This document shows, piece after piece, positions 52,728 through 62,834 of a stretch of DNA of 64,000 nt (the first letter of the stretch is position 1; each line of letters begins with the position of its first letter). The translations under genes and the position numbers were made by a program. The stretch comes from Burkholderia metallica (GTDB lineage: Bacteria; Pseudomonadota; Gammaproteobacteria; Burkholderiales; Burkholderiaceae). The DNA lies in NCBI RefSeq assembly GCF_902832845.1, contig NZ_CADFDB010000009.1, forward strand, positions 248,001 to 312,000, read 5' to 3'. The notes beneath the pieces were generated by a model. That model worked only from the letters and a program-made list of their open reading frames with translations. It was not told the origin of the DNA and searched no databases.

Positions 52728-53768
52728 TCACGCCTCCATCACGCGTCGCAACGCTTCACCGACCCGGGCCGGCCCCGGAAAATACGCCCACTCCTGCGCA
52801 TGCGGATACGGCGTGTCCCAGCCCGTCGTGCGCTCGACCGGCGCTTCGAGGTGGTAGAAGCAATGTTCCTGGACCAGCGACACCAGTTCCGCACCGAAAC
52901 CGCAGGTGCGCGTCGCCTCGTGCACCACGACGCAGCGCCCGGTCTTGCGCACCGACGCGACGATCGTGTCGAGGTCGAGCGGCCACAGCGTGCGCAGGTC
53001 GATCACTTCCGCGTCGATGCCCGTCTCCTCGGCCGCGGCGAGCGATACATGCACCGTCGTGCCGTAGGTCAGCACCGTCACGTCGTTGCCGGGACGCACG
53101 ATCGCAGCCGTATCCAGCGGCACCGTGTAGTAGCCCTCGGGCACCGCGCTCGCCGGATGCTTGAGCCACGACGTGACCGGCCGTTCGTGGTGGCCGTCGA
53201 ACGGTCCGTTGTACAGCCGTTTCGGCTCGAGGAAGATCACCGGATCGTCGTTCTCGATCGATGCGATCAACAGCCCTTTCGCGTCGTACGGATTCGACGG
53301 CATGACCGTGCGCAGCCCGCACACCTGCGTGAACATCGCCTCCGGGCTCTGGCTGTGCGTCTGGCCGCCGTAGATGCCGCCGCCGCAGGGCATGCGGATC
53401 GTCATCGGCGCGGTGAACTGGCCGGCCGAGCGATAGCGCAGCCGCGCGCCTTCCGACACGATCTGGTCGGAGGCCGGGTAGAAATAGTCGGCGAACTGGA
53501 TCTCGCACACCGGGCGCAGTCCGTACGCGCCCATCCCCACCGCCGCGCCGACGATCCCGCCTTCGGAGATCGGCGCATCGAACACGCGCGACTTGCCGTA
53601 TTTGTTCTGCAGTCCTTCGGTACAGCGGAACACGCCGCCGAAGTAGCCGACGTCCTGCCCGAACACGACCACGTCGCCGTCGCGTCCGAGCATCACGTCC
53701 ATCGCCGAGCGCAGCGCCTGGATCATCGTCATCGGCTGCGTTGCCGTGCCTGTCTCGTGTTGCGCCAT
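52728..53768 (-). CDS. bkdA2: Branched-chain 2-oxoacid dehydrogenase E1 beta
   Basis: Beta chain of the thiamine-diphosphate-dependent E1 decarboxylase. The 346-aa protein has MIQALRSAMDVMLGRDGDVVVFGQDVGYFGGVFRCTEGL, then FDAPISEGGIVGAAVGMGAYG with the conserved Glu that activates the cofactor, and TIRMPCGGGIYGGQTHSQSPE. The start is placed at MAQHETGTATQ, 2 bp from the bkdA1 stop, because GGGAG is then 7 nt away; an ATG 6 nt upstream overlaps the bkdA1 stop codon. Confidence 0.94.
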   Translation of the reverse strand: MAQHETGTATQPMTMIQALRSAMDVMLGRDGDVVVFGQDVGYFGGVFRCTEGLQNKYGKSRVFDAPISEGGIVGAAVGMGAYGLRPVCEIQFADYFYPASDQIVSEGARLRYRSAGQFTAPMTIRMPCGGGIYGGQTHSQSPEAMFTQVCGLRTVMPSNPYDAKGLLIASIENDDPVIFLEPKRLYNGPFDGHHERPVTSWLKHPASAVPEGYYTVPLDTAAIVRPGNDVTVLTYGTTVHVSLAAAEETGIDAEVIDLRTLWPLDLDTIVASVRKTGRCVVVHEATRTCGFGAELVSLVQEHCFYHLEAPVERTTGWDTPYPHAQEWAYFPGPARVGEALRRVMEA

Positions 53769-53770
53769 GA

Positions 53771-55411
<1,641 letters not shown>

Positions 55412-56038
55412 TCACGCGCCGGGACGAAAGAGGTCGAAGCGGCTGTCGGGCTTCACGTGCGCGTAGGCCGACGGGCCGCCCGCACGCAGAATGATGCCCG
55501 CGCCGAACGTGTCGAAGATGCCGTCCTTCAGCAAGTCGTGGCGGATATGGACCGCGATGACCTCCCCCAGCACCAGCGTGGCCGGCGTGTCGACGCCGCG
55601 ATGATCGCGCAGCCGGATCACGTCGGTCACCTTGCATTCGAAGTTCACGCCGCTTTCCGCCACGCGCGGCACGTTGACCAGGCGCGACGAAAGCGCGGTC
55701 AGGCCGCCGAGGTCGAACTCGTTCACGTCGTACGGAACCGCTGCGCAGGTCTGGTTCATCTTTTCGGCAAGGTCGCGCGTCGCGAGGTTCCACACGAACT
55801 CGCCCGTTTCCTGCACGTTGCGCAGGCTGTCCTTCGCGGTGGTGCTCGAAAAGCCGATGATCGGCGGATGATAGTTGAACGCGTTGAAGAAGCTGTACGG
55901 CGCGAGGTTCAGCGTGCCGTCGCTGCCGCGGGAGGAAATCCAGCCGATCGGGCGCGGGCCGATGATCGCGTTCAACGGATCGTGCGGCAGGCCGTGGCCT
56001 TGCGACGGTTCGTAATAGTGATGGGTCGAGTCGGTCAT
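55412..56038 (-). CDS. Flavin reductase-like FMN-binding protein
   Basis: A 208-aa protein of the flavin reductase-like family. It has DPLNAIIGPRPIGWISSRGSDGTLNLAPYSFFNAFNYHPPIIGFSS, the FMN-binding core (RPIGWISS..G..NLAP.S.F), and TGEFVWNLATRDL. Such proteins reduce flavin for partner monooxygenases or act as reductases themselves; no monooxygenase is nearby. Its transcript is ended by the terminator at 55320..55359. It starts at MTDSTHHYYEPSQGH. Confidence 0.87.
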   Translation of the reverse strand: MTDSTHHYYEPSQGHGLPHDPLNAIIGPRPIGWISSRGSDGTLNLAPYSFFNAFNYHPPIIGFSSTTAKDSLRNVQETGEFVWNLATRDLAEKMNQTCAAVPYDVNEFDLGGLTALSSRLVNVPRVAESGVNFECKVTDVIRLRDHRGVDTPATLVLGEVIAVHIRHDLLKDGIFDTFGAGIILRAGGPSAYAHVKPDSRFDLFRPGA

Positions 56039-56214
56039 GACGGGAGGGATTGCGAGAGGCGAACGATGAAGAAAGCGGTCGGCGGCACGCGTTGGCCGGG
56101 GGCGGCGCCGGCGTGCGGTGCAACGTGCGTGCCAGTATCACATGGCGCGGTTTTCGGCGCAGGCAAGCACATCGCGCGCCGCGCCGGCGTATCGCCGCGT
56201 GTGCGTGCGCCAAA

Positions 56215-56254
56215 TAAAAAACCCGCGAGCGCTGCATTTCTCGCGGGTTTTTTT
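56215..56254 (-). terminator. Terminator of the intron-containing tRNA
   Basis: A perfect stem of AAAAAACCCGCGAG (56215..56228) and CTCGCGGGTTTTTT (56240..56253), with an 11-nt loop and T-runs on both strands. On the minus strand it lies 31 bp after the CCA end of the tRNA-Leu gene and is its natural terminator. Confidence 0.88.
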
Positions 56255-56285
56255 CGCCTTCATCGAATCGCATCGACGCAATCGA

Positions 56286-56620
56286 TGGTGCCGGGGACCG
56301 GACTCGAACCGGCAAGCCAGTTAAGGCGGCGGATTTTCGTCACACTGCTTCTTTCGAAGCCGGCGTCGTTCGAGCGATGCCGTTCGTGCGCTGGACTATG
56401 CCTTCACCGTCGCGCGCGGGCGTGAGCTCTGCCCGTGCGCCTTAGGCGCCCCCCGTCTAGTCTCTACACCTTCCTCGCGGATGCCGCGAGGCTTGGCTCG
56501 GCGTTGCCTCGATGCGTGCATCAGGGGTTTCGCCGAATTTGAAGGGTTCTGCACCGACCGTTTCCGGCCGGGCACTCAAACTTTTAAGTCCGCTATGTTT
56601 ACCAATTTCATCACCCCGGC
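56286..56620 (-). tRNA. tRNA-Leu(UAA), interrupted by a group I intron
   Basis: The 5' exon (56620..56586, 35 nt) and the 3' exon (56337..56286, 52 nt) join to an 87-nt tRNA. The acceptor GCCGGGG pairs with CCCCGGC, followed by A73 and encoded CCA. The D arm has the ATG/CAT stem with the GG pair. The anticodon arm is GCGGA-CTTAAAA-TCCGC with anticodon UAA. A long variable arm (GCC/GGC) is typical of leucine. The T arm is GCCGG-TTCGAGT-CCGGT. A TAGAAT (56641..56636) is a possible -10 element just upstream. Without splicing the anticodon loop would be broken, so the gene is functional only if the 248-nt insert is removed from the RNA. Confidence 0.93.
56338..56585 (-). ncRNA. Self-splicing group I intron (IC3-like) in tRNA-Leu(UAA)
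   Basis: A 248-nt insert in the anticodon loop, right after U34. The 5' exon ends in U, the intron ends in G (omega-G at 56338), and the exons join as CTT|AAAA. The internal guide GAGTG pairs with GACTT across the splice site with a G-U wobble. Core elements: P2 with GAAA loop (CCGGCCG/CGGTCGG), P4 TTCGGCG (56537..56531) with CGCCGAG (56503..56497), a CCTCGCGG/CCGCGAGG hairpin, P7 GACTA (56462..56458) with TAGTC (56398..56394), and a GAAA-capped hairpin (56360..56347). P, Q, R and S elements match the Azoarcus tRNA-Ile intron type. It encodes no protein. Confidence 0.9.
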
Positions 56621-56873
56621 AACAGGGCGGACGCGATTCTACCATTGCTTGCGCATGCGCTCCCTTATTCCGCGGCGCCGCATCGCGATACCGCGCCCCA
56701 TCACACCGATTCATCTGCGGTAATCGACGCCGGCACCCCGCCGACGACGATTTCGTCCCGCGTCGCACCATCCCCGATACAATCGGGTTCGCGTCGTCCG
56801 ACGGCCCGATCCGTCAGACGTTTGTGTCGTACTTCCTGCGAAACAAGCGTCGCCTGCGTCATCGCGAGGTCAC

Positions 56874-56908
56874 AAACGTTTTCGATAATTTTCCTGCCGA
56901 AAACGTTT
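56874..56908. promoter_or_regulatory. Two identical 8-bp palindromes before the LacI-type gene
   Basis: AAACGTTT occurs at 56874..56881 and 56901..56908, 27 bp apart, and the flanks extend the pair to an inverted repeat AAACGTTTTCG/CGAAAACGTTT (56874..56884 with 56898..56908). LacI-family operators are palindromes with a central CG, so both look like binding sites of the regulator that starts 15 bp further on. This implies self-regulation. Confidence 0.6.
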
Positions 56909-56923
56909 ACATCGCATGAGTTC

Positions 56924-57949
56924 ATGACCTCGACCATCAAGGACGTCGCTGCCCTCGCGGGCTTCTCGATCGCCACCGTCTCGCGCGCGATCAACGCCCC
57001 GCATACCGTCAGCCCCGCCACGCTGCAAACGATCCGCACCGCGATCGACACGCTGCAATTCCGCCCGAGCCCGCTCGGCCGGCAATTGCGCGGCGAGCGC
57101 ACGCGGCTCGTCGGCGTCGTCGTGCCGACGCTGTCGAACCCCGTGTTCGCGGACTGCCTGCAAGGCATCGACGAGCTGGCGACCGCGGCCGGCTTCAAGC
57201 TGATCCTGATGACGACCGAATACGACGCGGCGCGCGAGCGTCATGCGATCGAGACACTGCGCGAGCAGCGCGTCGAAGGGCTGATCCTCACCGTCGCCGA
57301 CGCGGATACGCACCCGCTGCTCGACATGCTCGACCACGACGGCCCGCACTACGTGCTGATGCACAACGACACGCAGCGCCGACCGTCGGTGTCGGTCGAC
57401 AACCGCAGCGCCGCGTATGACGGCGTGCGGCTGCTGACCGCGCGCGGTCACCGCCGCGTGCTGATGCTGGCGGGTTCCCTCGCCGCGTCGGATCGGGCGC
57501 GCCAGCGCCATCTCGGCTATGCACAAGCGCTCGAGGAAAGCGGCGTGGCCACGCTGCCGCCGGTCGAAGTCGACTTCAACGCGCCCGAGTTGCCCGATGC
57601 GGTGCTCGCGCATCTCACCGCGCACGCGACGCGCCCGACCGCCCTCTTCTGCAGCAACGACCTGCTCGCGATGGTCGTGATGCGCGGCCTGCGCCGCGCG
57701 GGCTTCTCGATTCCCGACGACCTGTCGGTGCTCGGCTTCGACGGTATCGCCATCGGCGAACTGCTCGCGCCGCCGCTCGCGAGCGTCGCGACGCCGAACC
57801 GCGACATCGGCCGCCACGCATGGCGGCGTCTCGTCGAATGCATCGGCGGCGCGGCGATCGAACGCACGTCGCTGATCCTGCCGCACGCGGTGCGCGACGG
57901 CGCGACCGTCGCACTGCCCGCCGCCGACCTGCAATTGCGCAAGGCCTGA
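56924..57949 (+). CDS. LacI-family transcriptional regulator
   Basis: A 341-aa regulator with the LacI-type HTH at residues 1-55 (TIKDVAALAGFSIATVSRAINAPHTVSPATLQTIRTAI), including the hinge region, and a periplasmic-binding-protein-like ligand domain (LVGVVVPTLSNPVFADCLQGIDELATAAGF). The closest style is of regulators that sit in front of ABC importers for sugars or phospho-compounds. It is followed 67 bp downstream by an ABC importer operon that it probably controls. The start ATG is preceded by the paired AAACGTTT palindromes. Confidence 0.9.
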   Translation: MTSTIKDVAALAGFSIATVSRAINAPHTVSPATLQTIRTAIDTLQFRPSPLGRQLRGERTRLVGVVVPTLSNPVFADCLQGIDELATAAGFKLILMTTEYDAARERHAIETLREQRVEGLILTVADADTHPLLDMLDHDGPHYVLMHNDTQRRPSVSVDNRSAAYDGVRLLTARGHRRVLMLAGSLAASDRARQRHLGYAQALEESGVATLPPVEVDFNAPELPDAVLAHLTAHATRPTALFCSNDLLAMVVMRGLRRAGFSIPDDLSVLGFDGIAIGELLAPPLASVATPNRDIGRHAWRRLVECIGGAAIERTSLILPHAVRDGATVALPAADLQLRKA

Positions 57950-58016
57950 ACGCGCGCCGCCTGCCCCGCACACCCCCCACGCCACCCAGCGCCTCACACT
58001 CGCCCGGAGACCCACC

Positions 58017-59045
58017 GTGTCCTTTCGCCTGACCTCGCTGCTGCGCGCGTTCGCCGCGCCGCTCGCCTGCGCCGCGCTCGTCGCCGGCGCGCCCGCCGCC
58101 CATGCCGACGAAACGGCGATCTGCTACAACTGCCCGCCCGAATGGGCCGACTGGGCCGCGCAGATCGCCGCGATCAAGCAGAAGACCGGCATTCGCGTGC
58201 CGTTCGACAACAAGAACTCGGGCCAGTCGATCGCGCAGCTGATCGCCGAGCAGAAGAGCCCGGTGGCCGACGTCGTGTACCTCGGCGTGTCGTCCGCGTT
58301 CCAGGCGAAGGACAAGGGCGTGATCGCGCCGTACAAGCCCGCGCACTGGAACGACATCCCCGCGAACCTGAAGGACCCGCAAGGCTACTGGTTCGCGATC
58401 CACTCGGGCACGCTCGGCTTCTTCGTGAACAAGGACGCGCTCGACGGCAAGCCGGTGCCGCGCTCGTGGGCCGATCTGCTGAAGCCCGAATACAAGGGCA
58501 TGGTCGGTTATCTCGACCCGTCGAGCGCGTTCGTCGGCTATGCGGGCGCGGTCGCGGTGAACCAGGCGCTCGGCGGCAGCCTCGACAACTTCAAGCCGGC
58601 GCTCGACTGGTTCCGCAAGCTGAAGGCGAATGCGCCGATCGTGCCGAAGCAGACCGCGTACGCGCGCGTGCTGTCCGGCGAGATTCCGATCCTGCTCGAC
58701 TACGACTTCGACGCGTATCGCGCGAAGTACAAGGACAACGCGAACGTCGAATTCGTGATTCCGAAGGAAGGCACGATCGCGGTGCCGTACGTGATGAGTC
58801 TCGTGAAAGGCGCGCCGCACGACGCGAACGGCAAGAAGGTGCTGGACTTCGTGCTGTCGGACGAAGGCCAGAAGCTGTGGGCCAGCGCGTACCTGCGCCC
58901 GGTGCGCGCACAGGCGCTCGGTGCGGACATCGCCGCGAAGTTCCTGCCGGCGAGCGACTATGCGCGCGCGAAGCCGGTCGACTTCGGCAAGATGGCGGCC
59001 GGCCAGCAGGCGTTCGGCCAGCAATACCTGCAGGTCATGCAGTAA
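58017..59045 (+). CDS. ABC transporter substrate-binding protein
   Basis: A 342-aa periplasmic protein with signal peptide (LLRAFAAPLACAALVAGAPAAHA). It is of the Fe3+/thiamine/2-aminoethylphosphonate-type binding protein group (family 1-like fold): AICYNCPPEWADWAAQIAAIKQKTGIRVPFDNKNSGQSIAQLIAEQK, then GVSSAFQAKDKGVIAPYKPAHW. It starts at a GTG with GGAG 8 nt upstream. First gene of a five-gene operon (binding protein, two permeases, ATPase, phosphodiesterase). The ligand is inferred, not read, to be a phosphodiester or phosphonate. Confidence 0.88.
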   Translation: MSFRLTSLLRAFAAPLACAALVAGAPAAHADETAICYNCPPEWADWAAQIAAIKQKTGIRVPFDNKNSGQSIAQLIAEQKSPVADVVYLGVSSAFQAKDKGVIAPYKPAHWNDIPANLKDPQGYWFAIHSGTLGFFVNKDALDGKPVPRSWADLLKPEYKGMVGYLDPSSAFVGYAGAVAVNQALGGSLDNFKPALDWFRKLKANAPIVPKQTAYARVLSGEIPILLDYDFDAYRAKYKDNANVEFVIPKEGTIAVPYVMSLVKGAPHDANGKKVLDFVLSDEGQKLWASAYLRPVRAQALGADIAAKFLPASDYARAKPVDFGKMAAGQQAFGQQYLQVMQ

Positions 59046-59062
59046 GGCGCGGAACACAAGCG

Positions 59063-59887
59063 ATGCTCGACCTGACTTTCCCGCTGCGCTGGCGCGTCGC
59101 GCTCGTCGCGCCGGCGCTCGCGGTGTTCGCCGCGTTCTGGCTGCTGCCGATGGCCTCGCTCGTGCAGGTCTCCGCCGACGGCGCGTTCTTCTCGCACTAC
59201 GCGGCGCTGCTCGGCAATGCGCGTTACATGAAGAGTCTCGGCGAGACGGTCGCGCTGTCCGCGGGCGTCACGCTCGCGACACTCGCGCTGTCGACGATCT
59301 CCGGCCTGCTGCTCGCGCGCCGCGAATTCGCGGGCAAGCGCGTGCTGCTCGCGCTGCTCACGTTTCCGCTCGCGTTCCCGGGCGTCGTCGTCGGCTTCAT
59401 GGTGATCATGCTCGCCGGGCGTCAGGGGCTGATCGGGATGCTGTCGGCGAAACTCACCGGCGACAAGTGGGTATTCGCGTACTCGGTGGCGGGCCTGTTC
59501 GTCGGCTACCTGTACTTCTCGATTCCGCGCGTGATCGTCACCGTGATCGCGGCCGCGTCGAAGCTCGACGCGTCGCTCGAGGAAGCCGCGCGCTCGCTCG
59601 GCGCATCGCCGTGGCGCATCTTCGTCGACATCGTGCTGCCCGCGCTCGCGCCGGGCCTGATCGCGGCCGGCGCGATCTGCTTCGCGACCGCGATGGGCGC
59701 GTTCGGTACCGCGTTCACGCTCGCCACCGACCTGAACGTGCTGCCGATGACGATCTATACCGAGTTCACGCTGAACGCGAACATCGCAACCGCGGCCGGC
59801 CTGTCGATCGTGCTCGGCATCGTCACGTGGGTCGTGCTCGCGCTCGCGCGCCGCTTCACCGGTCACACCGCCGCCGCCGCGGCCTGA
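59063..59887 (+). CDS. ABC transporter permease, first subunit
   Basis: A 274-aa inner-membrane permease with six predicted segments and the EAA loop (EEAARSLGASPWRIFVDIVLPALAPGLIAAGAI) that contacts the ATPase. The N-terminus LRWRVALVAPALAVFAAFWLLPMASL is the first segment. It is 17 bp after the binding protein gene and 10 bp before the second permease. Confidence 0.9.
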   Translation: MLDLTFPLRWRVALVAPALAVFAAFWLLPMASLVQVSADGAFFSHYAALLGNARYMKSLGETVALSAGVTLATLALSTISGLLLARREFAGKRVLLALLTFPLAFPGVVVGFMVIMLAGRQGLIGMLSAKLTGDKWVFAYSVAGLFVGYLYFSIPRVIVTVIAAASKLDASLEEAARSLGASPWRIFVDIVLPALAPGLIAAGAICFATAMGAFGTAFTLATDLNVLPMTIYTEFTLNANIATAAGLSIVLGIVTWVVLALARRFTGHTAAAAA

Positions 59888-59897
59888 GGATTCCCGC

Positions 59898-60800
59898 ATG
59901 CCATCGCTTTCCGGTTCTTCCGCGCCGTCGCCGGCCCCCGCGCCGGCTTCCGTTCACGCCAGGCGCGCTGCCCGGCACGCGCCGCGCGTCGCGGGTGCGC
60001 GCGCGATCGCCGTGCTGCAATGGGGCATCACGCTGCTGCTGGGCGCGTTCCTGATCGTGCCCGTCGTGATGTCGGTGCTCGCAGGGCTGACCGTCAACTA
60101 TTTCCGCGGGCTGTCGAGCGGCCTCACGCTGCGCTGGCTCGAACAGGTGTGGCAGCAATATCACGGCTCGGTCGCGCTGTCGCTGTACGTCGCGTTCGCG
60201 ACGCTCGCGATCGTGCTCGCGATCGGCGTGCCGGCCGGCTATGCGCTCGCGCGCAGCCGGAGCCGGGTCGCACGCGCGATCGAGGAAGCGCTCGTGCTGC
60301 CGGTCGCGCTGCCCGGTCTCGCATCGGCGCTCGCGCTGCTGGTCGTGTACGGCGGCTTCACCGCGTTCCGGATGAGCCTGTGGTTCATCGTGGTCGGCCA
60401 CGTCGTGTTCACGCTGCCGTTCATGGTGCGCGCGGTGGCAGCCGTCGCGGCCGGCGCCGACCTGCGCACGCTCGAGGAAGGCGCGGCGAGCCTCGGCGCG
60501 TCGTTCGTCACGCGCTTCGTGACGATCGTGCTGCCGAACCTGCGGCCCGGCATCGTCGCCGGCGCGCTCGCGGTGCTCACGCTGTCGATCGGCGAATTCA
60601 ACCTCACGTGGATGCTGCATACGCCCGACACCAAGACGCTGCCGGTCGGGCTCGCCGATACGTACGCGTCGCTGCGCCTCGAAGTCGGCAGCGCGTACAC
60701 GATCCTGTTCCTGCTGATGACGCTGCCGCTGCTCGTCGCGATGCAGTGGCTCGGCGTCGATCCTTCCGGCACGCGCGCGCTCAAGCAACGCCCGCGCTGA
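59898..60800 (+). CDS. ABC transporter permease, second subunit
   Basis: A 300-aa inner-membrane permease. A Pro/Ala/Arg-rich cytoplasmic N-terminal region of about 40 residues precedes six segments. The EAA loop is LEEGAASLGASFVTRFVTIVLPNLRPGIVAGALAV. It pairs with the upstream permease to form the channel. A GAGG is 6 nt ahead of the start codon. Confidence 0.9.
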   Translation: MPSLSGSSAPSPAPAPASVHARRAARHAPRVAGARAIAVLQWGITLLLGAFLIVPVVMSVLAGLTVNYFRGLSSGLTLRWLEQVWQQYHGSVALSLYVAFATLAIVLAIGVPAGYALARSRSRVARAIEEALVLPVALPGLASALALLVVYGGFTAFRMSLWFIVVGHVVFTLPFMVRAVAAVAAGADLRTLEEGAASLGASFVTRFVTIVLPNLRPGIVAGALAVLTLSIGEFNLTWMLHTPDTKTLPVGLADTYASLRLEVGSAYTILFLLMTLPLLVAMQWLGVDPSGTRALKQRPR

Positions 60801-60832
60801 ACCTGCGCTGAACCGCTGAACCATTCGCACAC

Positions 60833-61864
60833 GTGAAACTCGATTCCACTCCCATCACCCTGACCGGCTGCGCGAAAACGTTCCGCGGCACGCGCGTGCT
60901 CGAACCGCTCGACCTGTCGATCGGCGCAGGCGAAACGCTCGTGCTGCTCGGCCCGTCGGGCTGCGGCAAGACCACGACGCTGCGCCTGATCGCCGGCCTC
61001 GACACGCCGGATGCCGGCGGCACGATCGCGTTCGGCGACGACGACGTCACCGCGCTGCCGATCGAGCGCCGGCAGGTCGGCATGGTGTTCCAGAACTACG
61101 CGCTGTTTCCGAACCTGACGGTGCGCGGCAACGTCGGCTACGGGCTGAAGATCCGCAAGACCGAGCCGCGCGCGCTGCGCGAGCGCGTCGACGAACTGCT
61201 CGCGATGATGCGGCTCGACGCGCATGCGGACAAACCGGTCGACCAGCTGTCGGGCGGCCAGCGCCAGCGGGTCGCGCTGGCACGCGCACTCGCGGTCCGC
61301 CCGCGCGTGCTGCTGCTCGACGAGCCGCTGACCGCGCTCGACGCGAAGCTGCGCGACGTGCTGCGCCGCGACATGAATGCGCTATTGCGCGAGCTCGGCG
61401 TGACGACCGTCTACGTGACGCACGACCAGGCCGAGGCGATGGAGCTCGGCGACCGGATCGTCGTGATGGGCGCGGGCCGCATCGAGCAGATCGGCACGCC
61501 GCGAGACATCTATTACCGGCCGGCGAACCGCACCGTCGCGCAGTTCATCGGCACGCTGAACCGGGTTGCGGGACAATGGCGCGACGGCGCGCTCGTGACG
61601 ACGGGCGGCTCGATCGTCACGCCGCACGCCGCCGACGAGTGGTTCTTCCGGCCGGAGGACGCGCAGCTCGCCGATCCCGCGCATGCACCGCTGCGCGGCG
61701 CGATCGGCGCGTGCGCGTTTCTCGGCGAGCGCACGCGGCTCACGATCGAGCATGCGGCGCCCGACGCGCTCGTGATCGACGTGCCGGGCCGCATCGAGCT
61801 CGCGCGCGGCACGGCGGTCGGCATCGCGATCGACGCGCAAGGACTGATCGCACTCGCCGCGTAA
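60833..61864 (+). CDS. ABC transporter ATP-binding protein
   Basis: A 343-aa ATPase of the importer. Walker A GPSGCGKTT (residues about 42-50), Q-loop FQNYALFPNLTV, signature LSGGQRQR, Walker B VLLLDEPL, and H-loop VTHDQAEA are all present. A C-terminal TOBE-like domain (about residues 240-343, FFRPEDAQLADPAHAPLRGAIGACAFLGERTRL) follows, as in MalK/PotA/FbpC-like ATPases. It starts at a GTG, 32 bp after the second permease. Confidence 0.94.
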   Translation: MKLDSTPITLTGCAKTFRGTRVLEPLDLSIGAGETLVLLGPSGCGKTTTLRLIAGLDTPDAGGTIAFGDDDVTALPIERRQVGMVFQNYALFPNLTVRGNVGYGLKIRKTEPRALRERVDELLAMMRLDAHADKPVDQLSGGQRQRVALARALAVRPRVLLLDEPLTALDAKLRDVLRRDMNALLRELGVTTVYVTHDQAEAMELGDRIVVMGAGRIEQIGTPRDIYYRPANRTVAQFIGTLNRVAGQWRDGALVTTGGSIVTPHAADEWFFRPEDAQLADPAHAPLRGAIGACAFLGERTRLTIEHAAPDALVIDVPGRIELARGTAVGIAIDAQGLIALAA

Positions 61865-61903
61865 TACCGCCCCACGATAACCAGACAATTCCGAGGAACG
61901 ACG

Positions 61904-62728
61904 ATGCTGCTTGCTCAAATCAGCGACCTTCACATCAAGCGTCCGGGCCAGCTCGCGTACCGGCGCGTCGACACGGCCGCCGCGCTCGCGCGCTGCATCG
62001 CGAAGCTGAACGCGTTGGAGCCGCGCCCTGACGCGGTGCTCGTCACGGGCGACCTGACCGATTTCGGCCACGACGACGAATACCGCCATCTGCGCGACCT
62101 GCTCGCGCCGCTCGAGATTCCGTATTACCTGATGGTCGGCAATCACGACGATCGCGCGGGACTGCGCCGCGCGTTCGCCGATCGCCCCGAGCTGCACGAC
62201 GGCGCGTTCGTGCAGTATGCGATCGACGTCGGCGCGGTGCGCGTGCTTGCGCTCGATTCGCAGGTGCCCGGCGCGAGCCACGGCGATCTGTGCGATGCGC
62301 GGCTTGCGTGGCTCGCCGCGCAACTGGACGCGGCGCGCGACCGGCCGGTGATCGTCGCGCTGCATCATCCGCCGTTCGCATCCGGGATCGGCCACATGGA
62401 CGCGCTGCGCCTCGCGCCCGCCGCCGCCGCGAAACTCGATACGCTGCTGCGCGGCTACCCGAACGTCGAGCGCGTGCTGTGCGGGCACGTGCACCGGACG
62501 ATGTTCACGCGCTTCGGCGGCACGCTCGCGTCGGCGGTGCCGGCGCCCGGGCACCAGGTGGCGTTCGACCTGCGCGCGGACGCACCGTCCGCGTTCCGGC
62601 TCGAGCCGCCCGCGTTCGCGGTGCATTTCCATGCGCCGGACGCGGGGATGACGTCCCATCACGTGTATGTGGACGAAGGCGACGGACCCTATCCGTTCTA
62701 TGAACCGAGCGGGGAACTGGTCGACTGA
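61904..62728 (+). CDS. GpdQ-like binuclear metallophosphodiesterase
   Basis: A 274-aa calcineurin-like phosphodiesterase. The metal ligands line up with GpdQ: Asp8 and His10 (ISDLHI), Asp50 (VTGDLTDFG), Asn80-His81 (VGNHDD), His155 (ALHHPPF), His195 and His197 (CGHVHR). GpdQ hydrolyses glycerophosphodiesters, while the cAMP phosphodiesterase CpdA belongs to the same family, so the exact substrate is open. It is the last gene, 39 bp after the ABC ATPase, and has no signal peptide, so it acts in the cytosol on what the importer brings in. Confidence 0.9.
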   Translation: MLLAQISDLHIKRPGQLAYRRVDTAAALARCIAKLNALEPRPDAVLVTGDLTDFGHDDEYRHLRDLLAPLEIPYYLMVGNHDDRAGLRRAFADRPELHDGAFVQYAIDVGAVRVLALDSQVPGASHGDLCDARLAWLAAQLDAARDRPVIVALHHPPFASGIGHMDALRLAPAAAAKLDTLLRGYPNVERVLCGHVHRTMFTRFGGTLASAVPAPGHQVAFDLRADAPSAFRLEPPAFAVHFHAPDAGMTSHHVYVDEGDGPYPFYEPSGELVD

Positions 62729-62834
62729 CCGTGCGCATCGGTCGCGCGTCGTGGGCGGCTCGGGCCGGGCGCGTTGCGGGACGGGTGGTCGCGACCGATA
62801 GCGGGCGCTCGCGGGCGGCGATGCCGCGAGCGCG

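Noticed and set aside
56481-56723. Short frames on the plus strand across the intron-bearing tRNA
   Set aside because: The segment is fully explained by the tRNA exons and the group I intron on the minus strand, and the frames have no protein features.
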